DNA of 64,000 nt from Anaerococcus provencensis. GTDB taxonomy: Bacteria > Bacillota > Clostridia > Tissierellales > Peptoniphilaceae. The stretch spans positions 931,957 through 995,956 of the forward strand of contig NZ_HG003686.1 of assembly GCF_000312365.2 (NCBI RefSeq), written 5' to 3'. Of the stretch, positions 25,997 through 35,318 are shown piece by piece. The notes beneath the pieces were generated by a model, which saw only the letters and a list, made by a program, of their open reading frames with translations, ran no database searches and was not told the origin of the DNA. The number at the start of each line of letters is the position of its first letter. Within the stretch, counting starts at the first letter, position 1. A program made the position numbers and the translations under genes.

Positions 25997-27631
25997 TTAA
26001 TTCTTTACTTCAAAAACACTTGCACCAAAATCTTCTATAAATATAGTCTCGTTTTTATTTATCTTGCCATTAATATTACCCTTTCCCCCATATTTAAGGT
26101 CTGAAGAATTGATAAGTTCCACTAAGTCATATGGCGATTTTATCTCATAATCTATGTCAGTAAAGTTTATTATGACAAGTAATTTCTTTTCTTTATATGC
26201 TCTGATATAAGCGTAGAGACTGTAACCTTCTACATCTAGAAGCTTTGTTGTTGAATCAACATGGTTTAGCTCTTCTTTTTCTAAATAAAGTTTTGAAATA
26301 TCTTTGTAAAAATCATTAAGATAAACCTGGTCTTCACTTAGTTCGTCCAAATCTATATTATCATAAACAGAAAATGTTAGATCAGAACCTATCTCATCTC
26401 CATTAAAGAGTAATTTTTTTGAATTTAGACTATAAAGCAAAGTAAGCATGGTCTTATATTGTTTATACTTAGCATTGCTACCATTTATTTTCATAAATAA
26501 GCTTGCTTCATCTAGGAAACTATCTATATAATTAAAGCCCAAGATCTTCTTACTATTATCTGATACAATTAATGAATTTATCTCTTTTTTGTAAGAATCG
26601 CGTTTGTATGGCAAATCTTGCATGGACCTTATGATAGGTCTTAAGCTATAGTCTATGCAGTAGTCAAAGTCAAAGTCATATTTGTAAATTCCATTAAAAC
26701 TTGCTAATGCTAGGGCCTTGTTTTGATGAATTTCTTCTATCAAATCACCTAATAGGTCTATCCACTTGTCATTTTCTCCTCTTGACTCATCGCCCTGCCA
26801 ATAGATCATATTTTCAACATTTGTAAGCATTATCCCATCTAGATTAAATTCCTTAAGCCAAAAATCAACTGCTGATTTCAAATAAGATTTTGTAAAGTTC
26901 TTAGTTGGGTCAAAGTTCATATCCCCATAGTAGGAATACTTGATATCATCATAATCATAAGCAAAATATTCTTCTAAACTTTTGAGATAACATGGATCAC
27001 AATCAAAGTGCGCTAAGTCCAGATCTATTAAAACGCCAAGATTTTCCTTATGGCATTTGTCAATAAATTTCTTAAAATCAAGACTAGATCCATAGCGTTT
27101 GCTATAGGCAAATAAGCCTGAGCTTGTAAAGCCCATGGACTTATAGTTAATGTATTCACTTACTGGCATAAACTTTATGTGGGTGAAGTTGTGGTCTTTG
27201 GCGTATTTGATTAAATCATCAGGGTTATTATGAAGAAATGAACCCATATATACTTCGTAAATATTTAGCTTGTCAGTCTTTAGTTTTTTATTTTTAAATT
27301 TATAGGAACTGTCAGAAACTACTGAACATTTTTCTTCAACTATAATTTCTTGAGCAAAGGGATCTACAATCTTTCTTACTTCATCATTTGCATCGGTTAT
27401 TAGAAATTGGTACCTATCCCCAATCTTTGCTTCTTTGATAGTTATAGTAAAGACACCAGATGCATATCCACGCATTTTCTTAGGCTGCCAGTCGTTAAAA
27501 TCTCCAATGATTTCAACTTTTTTAGCATGAGGAGTACATATTCTAAACATATATCCCTTAGTCTTTTTTACTGGTCCAAAGTAGCCATAAGCATCATTTG
27601 CCTTGCCATTTAAATAATCTTTTGTATCCAT
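25997..27631 (-). CDS. Glycogen branching enzyme homologue without catalytic residues (probable pseudoenzyme)
   Basis: This is a 544-residue protein with a CBM48-like domain (about 20-105, including VEIIGDFNDWQPKKM) and a GH13_9 barrel. Homology to GlgB is clear: GLFAYSKRYGSSLDFKKFID, then GVLIDLDLAHFD (region I), WLKEFNLDG, ENMIYWQGD and KKLLFNGDE. The active site is lost. Region II, normally LRVDAV with the nucleophile Asp, reads IMLTNV (T270). Region III, normally MAEES with the acid/base Glu, reads LASFN (S311). Region IV SHDE reads NYIDS. It is also shorter than typical GlgB (over 620). It forms a single gene between bidirectional and unclear signals, away from the glg operon. I infer glucan binding or regulation, not branching. 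Confidence 0.83.
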   Translation of the reverse strand: MDTKDYLNGKANDAYGYFGPVKKTKGYMFRICTPHAKKVEIIGDFNDWQPKKMRGYASGVFTITIKEAKIGDRYQFLITDANDEVRKIVDPFAQEIIVEEKCSVVSDSSYKFKNKKLKTDKLNIYEVYMGSFLHNNPDDLIKYAKDHNFTHIKFMPVSEYINYKSMGFTSSGLFAYSKRYGSSLDFKKFIDKCHKENLGVLIDLDLAHFDCDPCYLKSLEEYFAYDYDDIKYSYYGDMNFDPTKNFTKSYLKSAVDFWLKEFNLDGIMLTNVENMIYWQGDESRGENDKWIDLLGDLIEEIHQNKALALASFNGIYKYDFDFDYCIDYSLRPIIRSMQDLPYKRDSYKKEINSLIVSDNSKKILGFNYIDSFLDEASLFMKINGSNAKYKQYKTMLTLLYSLNSKKLLFNGDEIGSDLTFSVYDNIDLDELSEDQVYLNDFYKDISKLYLEKEELNHVDSTTKLLDVEGYSLYAYIRAYKEKKLLVIINFTDIDYEIKSPYDLVELINSSDLKYGGKGNINGKINKNETIFIEDFGASVFEVKN

Positions 27632-27654
27632 TATTGATTCCTTTCTTGTCTTTT

Positions 27655-27680
27655 AAAAAAGACAGACTAATAGCCTGCCT
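27655..27680 (-). terminator. Terminator after the GH73 gene
   Basis: On the minus strand AGGCAG pairs with CTGTCT (one G-U pair) around a loop containing the stop codon region, followed by six T. Confidence 0.6.
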
Positions 27681-28368
27681 CTTGGTTAAATGAATCTATC
27701 ATATTCTGACTTACTTCTATCATCATCCAATTTACCTTACTTGCCCAATCAGGGTCTGTAGCATAGGATATGCCAATGCCATCGGTTGATACGCCATTGT
27801 AATATGAACCCTTGGGATCTAAGTAGTTTTCTTTTAAGTGCTTGGCTAGGGTGTCTATAGAATCTGCTGGAGTTTCAAAGTGGCTGGCCTTATTGTAGGG
27901 ATCATCGTCTACAGCATTAAAGCCAAATAGATTATTTTTATCATTAAAAAGCTCACTTGTTCCATTGCCTGTCTCATGCTTTGCCATGGCCATAAGTAGG
28001 ATTGCATTTACCCCATACTTATCCTCAGCAGCCTTGAAATCTTTGCCAAGGCCAGCAAGGCCTGTGTCTTTGATAGCATTTTCTAGCTCATCAGCACTAA
28101 ATTGTCCTGTATTTAGCAGGTATAACATATTTGAAGAATCAATTCCACTTGATCCTTTCTCTTTAAATTCTTCTAAGTCCCTAGCAAGGTTTTCGTACTT
28201 GATTGCCCTTGACTGTCTAAGTAAAGTCGTCTGATAATTTATCTCATTGATACCAGAATTTAAAGACTTTGAGGTTTCAACTTTACTAGCTTTTGCTATG
28301 GACATTGTAAATATTAAGGCAAATATACAAATGCCATTTATTATGTTTATAATTTTTGTCTTTTTCAT
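27667..28368 (-). CDS. Secreted glucosaminidase-type peptidoglycan hydrolase (GH73)
   Basis: This is a 233-residue protein with an N-terminal signal or anchor helix (about 7-25). A GH73/lysozyme-like glucosaminidase domain covers about 100-230: AILLMAMAKHETGNGTS with the catalytic Glu, KNNLFGFNAVDD, YATDPDWASKVNWMM. It would cut glycan strands during wall turnover or cell separation. It has no wall-binding repeats. TATAAT at 28395-28400 is its likely -10. It ends at its own terminator, so it appears to be transcribed singly. Confidence 0.87.
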   Translation of the reverse strand: MKKTKIINIINGICIFALIFTMSIAKASKVETSKSLNSGINEINYQTTLLRQSRAIKYENLARDLEEFKEKGSSGIDSSNMLYLLNTGQFSADELENAIKDTGLAGLGKDFKAAEDKYGVNAILLMAMAKHETGNGTSELFNDKNNLFGFNAVDDDPYNKASHFETPADSIDTLAKHLKENYLDPKGSYYNGVSTDGIGISYATDPDWASKVNWMMIEVSQNMIDSFNQEAGY

Positions 28369-28424
28369 AAGCTACCTTCTCATTTCTTTAAAACATTATA
28401 CCTTTTTTTATAATGATATTAAAA

Positions 28425-28461
28425 GAAAAAACGAAGCCTAGGAATTTTCCCCAAGCTTCGT
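28425..28461 (-). terminator. Terminator of the pyrimidine operon
   Basis: A stem of ACGAAGC/GCTTCGT with additional inner pairing is followed on the minus strand by six T. It lies just past the pyrE stop. Confidence 0.9.
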
Positions 28462-28467
28462 CTTAGC

Positions 28468-29049
28468 TTATTTATTTTCCATCTTCCTACTACCTGGCTT
28501 TATTGCAGGTATATCTTTTAAATGTTCTGGAAGATCATCTGGATCCCAGCTTTTGACATCTATTTTTGTAGCAGAAACTACTGGCAAGCCATTTATTTCA
28601 TCTAGACCAGACCTATTAACTATTGATGTTAAGGCTACGACTTCTGCCCCATATGATTTAACAACTTCGACGCTTTCAAAAGATGATTTGCCTGTAGTAA
28701 TGACATCTTCTACAATGATTACTTTTACACCTTCTGGGATTTCAAAGCCACGGCGAAGAGTCATGATATTATCTACTCTTTCTGTAAAGATAGCATTTAG
28801 ACCAAGGGCCCTACCTACTTCATAGGAGATGATAACCCCTCCCATAGCAGGTCCTAGGCAAAGGTCTACGTCTATATTCTTTTCCTTAAGCTTTTGGGCG
28901 ATGATTTCTGCCACTTCCCCACAATATTCTGGGTGTTGGATTAGTTTGGCACATTGGATATACCTATCTGAGTGTTTGCCAGATGATAATAAGAAGTGAC
29001 CTTCCAAAAGTGCATTTGATTTTTTGAGTAATTCTAATGTTCTATCCAT
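28468..29049 (-). CDS. pyrE: Orotate phosphoribosyltransferase
   Basis: This 193-residue enzyme attaches orotate to PRPP to make OMP. It has the type I PRTase PRPP loop VIIVEDVITTGKSS, the N-terminal LLSSGKHSDRYIQCA, and GPAMGGVIISYEVG. It is the last gene of pyrBICFKDE, 8 nt after pyrD. The terminator follows at once. Confidence 0.96.
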   Translation of the reverse strand: MDRTLELLKKSNALLEGHFLLSSGKHSDRYIQCAKLIQHPEYCGEVAEIIAQKLKEKNIDVDLCLGPAMGGVIISYEVGRALGLNAIFTERVDNIMTLRRGFEIPEGVKVIIVEDVITTGKSSFESVEVVKSYGAEVVALTSIVNRSGLDEINGLPVVSATKIDVKSWDPDDLPEHLKDIPAIKPGSRKMENK

Positions 29050-29057
29050 TGTTTCTC

Positions 29058-29957
29058 CTATATAATTCCTATAATCTCACTTAAAGATGAGATTTTTTCT
29101 TCTTCTAAATATTTCTCTATGCCTGTGTTGATATCTATCATAGTGTTGTAATCGATGAAGTTTGCAGTTCCTATTTGGATAGCAGTCGCTCCTGCCATGA
29201 TAAATTCTAGAGCATCCTTATAATTCATTATCCCACCCATACCAATTACAGGAATATCTACTGAGTGAGCTGCTTCATAGACCATTCTTAGGGCTATTGG
29301 CTTTATGGCTGGACCTGAAAGTCCAGCTGTTTTGTTTACAAAAACTGGGGCCTTTGCCCTTATATCAATAGCCATGGCGTTAAAGGTATTTACTAAAGAT
29401 ATGGCATCAGCTCCACTATCTTCTGCAAGTTTTGCAAAAAGTGGAATTGATCCAACATTCGGTGAAAGTTTAACTATAAGGGGTTTTGTTGTAACTTTTC
29501 TTACTTTAGAAATGACTTCCCTAGCCTTATCTGGGTCAGTTCCAAAGGCCATGCCGCCTTCTTTGACATTGGGACAAGATATATTTAGTTCTATCATTGG
29601 AACATCAGTTTCTTCCAAAATCTCTGCCCCAAGAACATACTCTTCTACAGAGTGGCCCCCAAGATTTGCTATTGCAACGGTATCTTGTTCTAATAAATAT
29701 GGGAGTTCAATATCTACAAAGTATTCTATGCCAGGGTTTTGTAGGCCAATAGAATTCATAATTCCTGCAGGAGTTTCATAGATTCTTATCCCCTTATTGC
29801 CAAGGTTTTTCTTAAGGGTGAGTCCCTTTGAGCATATGCCGCCAAGTTTTGATAACTCTATATATTCGCCAAATTCTCTACCAAAACCAAAGGTCCCACT
29901 TGCTGCAATTACTGGGTTTTTAAATTTAACTCCTGCTATTTCTACGGATAAGTTCAC
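29058..29957 (-). CDS. pyrD: Dihydroorotate dehydrogenase B (NAD+), catalytic subunit
   Basis: This 299-residue FMN enzyme oxidises dihydroorotate to orotate. Marks are AASGTFGFG, LNISCPNVKEGG with the catalytic Cys of class 1 enzymes, LVNTFNAMAID, GLSGPAIKP, and IGMGGIMNYKDALEFIMAGA. The adjacent pyrK gene, overlapping by 4 nt, shows this is the heterotetrameric 1B type using NAD. It has no membrane segment, so it is cytosolic. Confidence 0.96.
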   Translation of the reverse strand: MNLSVEIAGVKFKNPVIAASGTFGFGREFGEYIELSKLGGICSKGLTLKKNLGNKGIRIYETPAGIMNSIGLQNPGIEYFVDIELPYLLEQDTVAIANLGGHSVEEYVLGAEILEETDVPMIELNISCPNVKEGGMAFGTDPDKAREVISKVRKVTTKPLIVKLSPNVGSIPLFAKLAEDSGADAISLVNTFNAMAIDIRAKAPVFVNKTAGLSGPAIKPIALRMVYEAAHSVDIPVIGMGGIMNYKDALEFIMAGATAIQIGTANFIDYNTMIDINTGIEKYLEEEKISSLSEIIGII

Positions 29958-30673
29958 TCAAATACCTCCCTAGAATCAAAGACTGGACCATCCTTGCAAA
30001 CTCTGATAAATTCACCATCTACTGATTCTACTGTGCATCCTAGACATGCCCCAATCCCACAGGCCATGTGGGCTTCCATTGATATTTGTATCTCAGCAGT
30101 CTCATTCATGTCGTGTATGGCCTTAAGCATTGGATTTGGTCCACAAGCATATATTATGTCGTAGTCATTTGGATCAAAGGCCTCTGTGATGAATTTGCCG
30201 TCCTTTTCAAAAGATGTGTAAGTAATAGACTTGACATAAGGCTTAAACTCTTCGGTGAAATATGAATCATTGGTAAAACCAGCATAAAAATCAGCCTTGG
30301 TATCTAGATTTTTTACTAGATATAAAAGTGGAGCAATACCTATGCCACCAGCTACTACAGCTATCTTCTTATCCTTTGTATCATCGATCCTAAAGCCATT
30401 GCCAAGAGGGCCTAAGATTTTTACTTCTGCATCTTTTGTAAGGCCTGCCATAATATCTGTCCCCTCACCTACAACTTGGTATAAAATTGTTAGATTGTTA
30501 TCATCGCATATGCCAAAGGGACGTGATAGGAGGGGTTCGTTTCTAAAGGAATCACACCTTAGCATAAAAAACTGTCCTGGCTTTCCATCAAGACTTATAT
30601 CTAGGGTCATTTTGTATATATTTGGCCCAATTTCTATGTTTTCTAAAATTTTGCCTTTTTTATAAGTCTTCAT
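29954..30673 (-). CDS. pyrK: Dihydroorotate dehydrogenase B electron-transfer subunit
   Basis: This 239-residue iron-sulfur flavoprotein passes electrons from PyrD to NAD. The FAD part shows [10 protein letters not shown]; the NAD part shows [15 protein letters not shown] and [11 protein letters not shown]. The C-terminal 2Fe-2S motif is [10 protein letters not shown] followed by a late Cys in VCKDGPVFD. It overlaps pyrF by 14 nt and pyrD by 4 nt. Confidence 0.96.
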   Translation of the reverse strand: MKTYKKGKILENIEIGPNIYKMTLDISLDGKPGQFFMLRCDSFRNEPLLSRPFGICDDNNLTILYQVVGEGTDIMAGLTKDAEVKILGPLGNGFRIDDTKDKKIAVVAGGIGIAPLLYLVKNLDTKADFYAGFTNDSYFTEEFKPYVKSITYTSFEKDGKFITEAFDPNDYDIIYACGPNPMLKAIHDMNETAEIQISMEAHMACGIGACLGCTVESVDGEFIRVCKDGPVFDSREVFE

Positions 30674-31523
30674 TGATAGATATATCCTTTAAAGTTTTCT
30701 CTACTGCAAGTCTTGCGTATTTGCCAATATTTTCCTCGCCATCATCGTAGTTTAAATATGCTTTTAGTACCCCACGAGAATTATTTACTACTCCCCCATT
30801 CTTGTCATTTAGAAGTTTGTAAACATTCAATGCATCTGCACCTTGGGCACCAAAGCCAGGGATTAGGAAAAATTCCTTGTCATATCTTTTCCTAATTTCT
30901 TCTACTTCCTCAGTATGGGTTGCTCCAACTACAAGTCCTAATGGACCGTATCCAGATTCTCCAAGATAGTTTCTATTTAAATCTTTTATCTTATCGCCTA
31001 TTTGGTAAAATAATTCCTTGCCATTTACATCTAGAGTTTCAAAGTCACTTGCGCCAGGATTTGAAGTGCGTAGGAGGACAAATACTCCTTTTTCTCCACT
31101 TTCTATGTATGCCAAATATGGAGAAATAGAATCCATGCCCATATATGGATTTAGAGTTATAAAGTCTGTCTCAAAGTCGCCTTCAAAGTGGGCCTTGGCA
31201 TATTGACTGGCAGATGCAGCAATATCTGATCTTTTGATATCTCCTATAGAAAGAAGATTTTTTTCTCTCAAATATGCCAATGTATCACGATAGGCCATCA
31301 TTCCTTCGATTCCATAGGATTCGTAATAGGCGATTTGTAGCTTATAAATTGCTGTGATATCAGCTGTAGCATCTATGATTTCCTTGTTAAAATCTAAGAG
31401 AGCTTGGCTTATAGTCTTACCTTCTTTGTAAGAAGCTGGCAAATAATCCATAGAAGTATCAAGACCCACACATACAAAGCCTTTTTTTTCTACTTCTTGG
31501 TAAAGTCTATCTATTATCTTCAT
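30660..31523 (-). CDS. pyrF: Orotidine-5'-phosphate decarboxylase (PyrF subfamily 2)
   Basis: This 287-residue enzyme makes UMP from OMP. It carries the catalytic [11 protein letters not shown] (Asp-Lys-Asp) and VCVGLDTSM, with [11 protein letters not shown] near the C-terminus. The 280-290 residue length marks the longer subfamily also found in actinobacteria and some clostridia. It overlaps pyrC by 17 nt. Confidence 0.95.
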   Translation of the reverse strand: MKIIDRLYQEVEKKGFVCVGLDTSMDYLPASYKEGKTISQALLDFNKEIIDATADITAIYKLQIAYYESYGIEGMMAYRDTLAYLREKNLLSIGDIKRSDIAASASQYAKAHFEGDFETDFITLNPYMGMDSISPYLAYIESGEKGVFVLLRTSNPGASDFETLDVNGKELFYQIGDKIKDLNRNYLGESGYGPLGLVVGATHTEEVEEIRKRYDKEFFLIPGFGAQGADALNVYKLLNDKNGGVVNNSRGVLKAYLNYDDGEENIGKYARLAVEKTLKDISINEDL

Positions 31524-32700
31524 ATTTTAAAACACCTTTCTTGTAAACTTTCTTCACCCTTGCAGAAAGTTCTTTTCCTATTAAGAGTGAATTCTTGGAT
31601 TTGGATAAGATCTCATCTTCTGTATAAGTGTAAATTTCATCTAAGTCTATCAAAGTAAAGTCTGCTTCATATCCAATATCAAGCTTGCCCTTATTAAGTC
31701 CTAATAATCTTGCTGGATTGGTAGACATAAGTTTTATAAGATGATTTAGAGAAATCTCTCCAGATTTGACTAAGACTTCATAGCAAGTTGAAAAACTTGT
31801 CTCGAGACCTAGAAATCCTGGTGCTCCTTTTTCCTTTTCCTTAGGAGAATGTGGAGCATGGTCTGTGGAAATACAATCAACCGTGCCATTTTTGATCATT
31901 TCAATAAGGCATAGTCTATCAATCTCACTTCTTATAGGTGGATTTACCCTCATCTCATCGCGAGTTTTATCAGCAAAGTACAAGTGATGTGGGGTAACCT
32001 CGCAAGTGATTGGTGCTCCAAGGTCCTTGAAATATTTGATGGCAGTAATGGCTCCCTTGGTTGATACGTGGGAGAAATGTACTGGGCAATTTAGCTTATA
32101 GGCATAGTAGCAATCTCTAAGAGTCATGGCATCTTCGGCAATTTCATAGTCTATGGCAGAAACTTTTGCGACTTCCTCGTGCAAGGTCATAGTTACACCC
32201 TTATCCATGGCAGCAATCATGGCCTTATACATGGTCATATCGTCATTTACACCATGCCCATCATCAGAGATGAATTTGACAGAATCAGGCATAGTTTCTA
32301 GGTGGTCTAGGGTCTTGCCGTCAAAGTTTTCTGTTATAGTGTACACTTGCTCTATATCTATCAAATCTAGATCTTTACCACGTTTTTTAATGTCATTGTA
32401 GACTGCTGGATTTGATACTGTTGGTTTGGTATTTCCCATCAAAAGCACAGAAGTAAAGCCACCCTTTAAGGCAGCCTTGGATCCACTTTCTAAATCTTCT
32501 TTGTAGGTAAAACCAGGATCTCTGAAGTGCACATGTAGGTCTGTAAAGGCAGGGACAAGTGCTAATTTGTCACAGTCTATTACTTCTACATCTTCATCTA
32601 TTTCAAAAGCCTCGCTTATGATCCCATCTTCTACATAGATAGGTTTTTTAGAAATTTTGACATCATCAAATGAATAATGATTGGTAAATACTTGTTTCAT
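31507..32700 (-). CDS. pyrC: Dihydroorotase
   Basis: This is a 397-residue class I amidohydrolase that closes carbamoyl-aspartate to dihydroorotate. The metal ligands are in [17 protein letters not shown] and [10 protein letters not shown]; the late Asp is in [25 protein letters not shown] is also typical. It lies 1 nt after pyrI. Confidence 0.95.
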   Translation of the reverse strand: MKQVFTNHYSFDDVKISKKPIYVEDGIISEAFEIDEDVEVIDCDKLALVPAFTDLHVHFRDPGFTYKEDLESGSKAALKGGFTSVLLMGNTKPTVSNPAVYNDIKKRGKDLDLIDIEQVYTITENFDGKTLDHLETMPDSVKFISDDGHGVNDDMTMYKAMIAAMDKGVTMTLHEEVAKVSAIDYEIAEDAMTLRDCYYAYKLNCPVHFSHVSTKGAITAIKYFKDLGAPITCEVTPHHLYFADKTRDEMRVNPPIRSEIDRLCLIEMIKNGTVDCISTDHAPHSPKEKEKGAPGFLGLETSFSTCYEVLVKSGEISLNHLIKLMSTNPARLLGLNKGKLDIGYEADFTLIDLDEIYTYTEDEILSKSKNSLLIGKELSARVKKVYKKGVLKYEDNR

Positions 32701-32701
32701 A

Positions 32702-33130
32702 TTATTCTTCTACATCGTAAATGTGACCACAATAAGCACATTTGTAAGATTTTTCTTCTTTGTCAATTAGGATAAATTTGCTTTCAACTGATCTTTCGCT
32801 TGTTGAAACGCATTTTGGGTTTTGGCAAGTTAGGATATCTGTGATTGTTTGTGGATATTCTATGGATTTCTTCTCAACAACCTCTTCATTTTTGATGATA
32901 TTTACTGTTGCACTTGGATCTACCAAGGCTACTGCATCAAGATCAATATCTGTGTGATCTTCTATCTTTATAATGTCCTTTTTGCCCATAGTTTCGCTGC
33001 TTGCATTTAGGATAAGTGCAACTTCTTCTTCTAATTCTTCTAGGCCTAGTAGGTTAAATATTTTTAGGCCGTTGCCTGCTTTTATGTGGTCAATTACTAC
33101 ACCATTGTTTAAACTTGTGATCTCAAGCAT
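32702..33130 (-). CDS. pyrI: Aspartate carbamoyltransferase regulatory subunit
   Basis: This 142-residue subunit binds nucleotide effectors and anchors PyrB trimers through a zinc site. The N-terminal allosteric domain holds [13 protein letters not shown]. The four zinc cysteines are in CQNPKC and CAYCGHIYD. It overlaps pyrB by 8 nt. Its presence means the pathway is feedback-controlled by CTP or UTP at the enzyme level. Confidence 0.96.
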   Translation of the reverse strand: MLEITSLNNGVVIDHIKAGNGLKIFNLLGLEELEEEVALILNASSETMGKKDIIKIEDHTDIDLDAVALVDPSATVNIIKNEEVVEKKSIEYPQTITDILTCQNPKCVSTSERSVESKFILIDKEEKSYKCAYCGHIYDVEE

Positions 33131-34049
33131 TGTTTGCCTCCAATAATTTTAAGATAAGAGCCATTCTGACATACATTCCATATTTTACTTGCTTAAAGTA
33201 AACTGCCCTTGGGTCCTTGTCTACTTCTGTTGCAATTTCGTTTACCCTTGGAAGTGGATGAAGGATAATCATATCTTCCCTAGCATCTTTCATCTTTTCA
33301 TTATCAAGGACATAGGAATCTTTAAGTCTTGTGTATTGGCTAGTTGAGAAGAATCTTTCCTTTTGAATCCTTGTCATATATAATATGTCACATTGACCTA
33401 TGACTTGTTCTAGATTTCTAACTTCTTCATATTGAGAATTCTCATCAAATACTTCTTCTTTAACATATTGTGGTAATTTTAGTTCATCTGGTGAGATTAG
33501 GATGAATTTGTTGTTATCAAACATATTCATAACCTTGATAAGTGAATGAACTGTTCTACCGTATTTCAAATCTCCAACTATACCTATGACGTGGTTATCC
33601 AAGCTTTCCTTGTATTGGGAGATTGTTAGGATATCAGTAAGGGTTTGGGTTGGGTGTTGGTGGCCTCCATCTCCTGCATTTATGATTGGACAATCTGCTG
33701 TAAGGCTTGCAAGATATGCAGCTCCCTCTTGTGGGTGACGCATAGCTATGATATCCGCATATTGGCTAACTGTCCTTACTGTATCTTGTAGGCTTTCTCC
33801 CTTGGTGGTTGATGAGCTGTTAGCTTCAGAAAAGCCTACTACCCTGCCGCCAAGTCTGTTCATTGCTGATTCAAATGATAGTCTAGTCCTGGTTGAAGGC
33901 TCAAAAAAAAGAGTCCCTAATAACTTCCCATCACATATGTGAGAAAAGTCACTGGGACTCTTAACTATTTCATTTGCTAAATCAACAATTTCGTATAAAT
34001 CTTCTTTTGTCAAATCTTCTGAGTTTAATAAATTTTTAATTTTGATCAT
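33123..34049 (-). CDS. pyrB: Aspartate carbamoyltransferase catalytic subunit
   Basis: This 308-residue enzyme joins carbamoyl phosphate and aspartate. It shows [14 protein letters not shown] (carbamoyl phosphate site), [21 protein letters not shown] and HPLPRVNEI. It is the first gene of pyrBICFKDE, which encodes the whole route from carbamoyl phosphate to UMP. A strong promoter with a palindrome is 25-50 nt upstream, and the ribosome site is AAGGAG. Confidence 0.97.
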   Translation of the reverse strand: MIKIKNLLNSEDLTKEDLYEIVDLANEIVKSPSDFSHICDGKLLGTLFFEPSTRTRLSFESAMNRLGGRVVGFSEANSSSTTKGESLQDTVRTVSQYADIIAMRHPQEGAAYLASLTADCPIINAGDGGHQHPTQTLTDILTISQYKESLDNHVIGIVGDLKYGRTVHSLIKVMNMFDNNKFILISPDELKLPQYVKEEVFDENSQYEEVRNLEQVIGQCDILYMTRIQKERFFSTSQYTRLKDSYVLDNEKMKDAREDMIILHPLPRVNEIATEVDKDPRAVYFKQVKYGMYVRMALILKLLEANNA

Positions 34050-34072
34050 TTAGCACTCCTTAATTTTTTTCA

Positions 34073-34101
34073 ATTTTACACGAAATAAATTGACCTGTCA
34101 A
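34073..34101 (-). promoter_or_regulatory. pyrB operon promoter with palindrome over the -35
   Basis: On the minus strand TTGACA (34096-34101) and TAAAAT (34073-34078) are 17 nt apart. TTGAC-CT-GTCAA (34090-34101), a perfect palindrome, covers the -35 box. The leader is only about 16 nt, so there is no space for a PyrR-type attenuator. Confidence 0.85.
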
Positions 34102-34107
34102 CTATTT

Positions 34108-34641
34108 TTATGAATTTTTTAAATTTTCTCTAAGTTCACTTATAGATTGAGTGGTGACATTTGCCCTATCAATGGCCAAATCATCGAGAACTTCATCTAC
34201 CTTATCCTTATTAGTAAATTCAATTTCCATATATGGTTCTGGGTAGGTATTCTTATCCCAAATATCTATATCAAATCTTTGGCCCTTGTAGGTGTATGAT
34301 CTTCTTTCCTTCTCTCCTTTAAACTGCAATGAAACTCCCAATTGATTAAGGATTTTTGTCATCATAGAAATAGAATCAATATTTACAGTGTATTCCCTGT
34401 TTACCCTAAAGTCATCTACATTTTCAACTTCCTTAAAGGTAAGCTCAATCTTTTTACTATCATCAGTGAATTTTGTCTCACGAATTCTTAGGTAACCATT
34501 GGAAAAAGCTCCCTCTTCTGGGGCAAAGGTGTAGTTAGTTTGATATTCACAGCTTACCTCTTGGCCACCTAGGGCTAGCAATTTTTCTTCCATTTCGTCT
34601 ACATCTATATTTAAAACTTTTACTTCAATTTCTCTTTGCAT
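34108..34641 (-). CDS. CYTH-domain (triphosphate tunnel) protein
   Basis: This 177-residue protein has the EIEVKV motif (ExExK, residues 4-8) and alternating acidic and basic strands (YLRIRETKF, IELTFKEV, RREY-type positions, MEIEF) of the CYTH tunnel fold. Members act on triphosphates: thiamine triphosphatase, inorganic triphosphatase or class IV adenylate cyclase. The exact substrate cannot be read here. It is joined to the metallophosphoesterase gene (1-nt overlap) at the end of a five-gene unit. Confidence 0.83.
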   Translation of the reverse strand: MQREIEVKVLNIDVDEMEEKLLALGGQEVSCEYQTNYTFAPEEGAFSNGYLRIRETKFTDDSKKIELTFKEVENVDDFRVNREYTVNIDSISMMTKILNQLGVSLQFKGEKERRSYTYKGQRFDIDIWDKNTYPEPYMEIEFTNKDKVDEVLDDLAIDRANVTTQSISELRENLKNS

Positions 34642-35318
34642 TATCCTATCCTCACTGCTTCAAAATTTATATAATCGCCTGCTATACATTTGACATCTAT
34701 ACCGTCAAAAATCCCTTCTTTGATAATCCTATGACCTATACCGTGGAGGTGGCCATAGACAAGGTGTTTGACCTTGTAGTCCTTGCAAATATCAAAAAAC
34801 TCATTAAAGGTCCTATCTACATTGATTGGTGGGTAGTGGAGCATTACTATCTTTTCTTTGTCAGATGCATTTTTTAGGGAATTTTCAAGCCTCATAAGCT
34901 CTCTATTAAAGACCTTCTCATCGTGGTCTGTAAAGTCTTTGCTATCCCTGCTCATCCATCCCCTAGTTCCACAAATCTCATAGCCCTCTACAGTAAATGA
35001 ATTGTTTTGGAGGAAATCTATGGTCGAAAGTCCCAGGTTGTTGATCTTATTAAGCGAAGTCCACCAATAATCATGGTTGCCCTTAAGGATAATCTTTCTG
35101 CCATTTTTCTCGTCAATCTTTTTAAGATCAATGTAGGCAGCATCCAAATCCATGGCCCACGATATATCTCCTGCTAGCAAAACCGTATCATCAGGACTAA
35201 TGATGTCATTCCAATTGTCAAATATTCTATTTTGATAATCCTTCCAGCCATCACCGAAGACTTCCATGGATTTTTCTTCTGTATAATCTAAATGCAAGTC
35301 AGCTAGTCCATAGATCAT
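34641..35318 (-). CDS. Metallophosphoesterase
   Basis: This is a 225-residue calcineurin-like phosphoesterase. The metal-binding motifs are DLHLD, LAGDISW, KGNHDYWW, MLHYPP and YGHLHGIGH, in standard order. It has no signal peptide. Substrate is unknown. It overlaps the YhaN-like gene by 4 nt and the CYTH gene by 1 nt. The CYTH neighbour suggests nucleotide or polyphosphate handling, which is inference. Confidence 0.85.
   Translation of the reverse strand: MIYGLADLHLDYTEEKSMEVFGDGWKDYQNRIFDNWNDIISPDDTVLLAGDISWAMDLDAAYIDLKKIDEKNGRKIILKGNHDYWWTSLNKINNLGLSTIDFLQNNSFTVEGYEICGTRGWMSRDSKDFTDHDEKVFNRELMRLENSLKNASDKEKIVMLHYPPINVDRTFNEFFDICKDYKVKHLVYGHLHGIGHRIIKEGIFDGIDVKCIAGDYINFEAVRIG

Noticed and set aside
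29305..29781. 158-residue plus-strand frame inside pyrD
   Set aside because: It lies antisense to a perfectly recognisable pyrD gene and has no motif or ribosome site.
34049..34107. PyrR-type attenuator before pyrB
   Set aside because: The promoter lies only about 25 nt before the gene, which leaves no room for anti-terminator and terminator hairpins.
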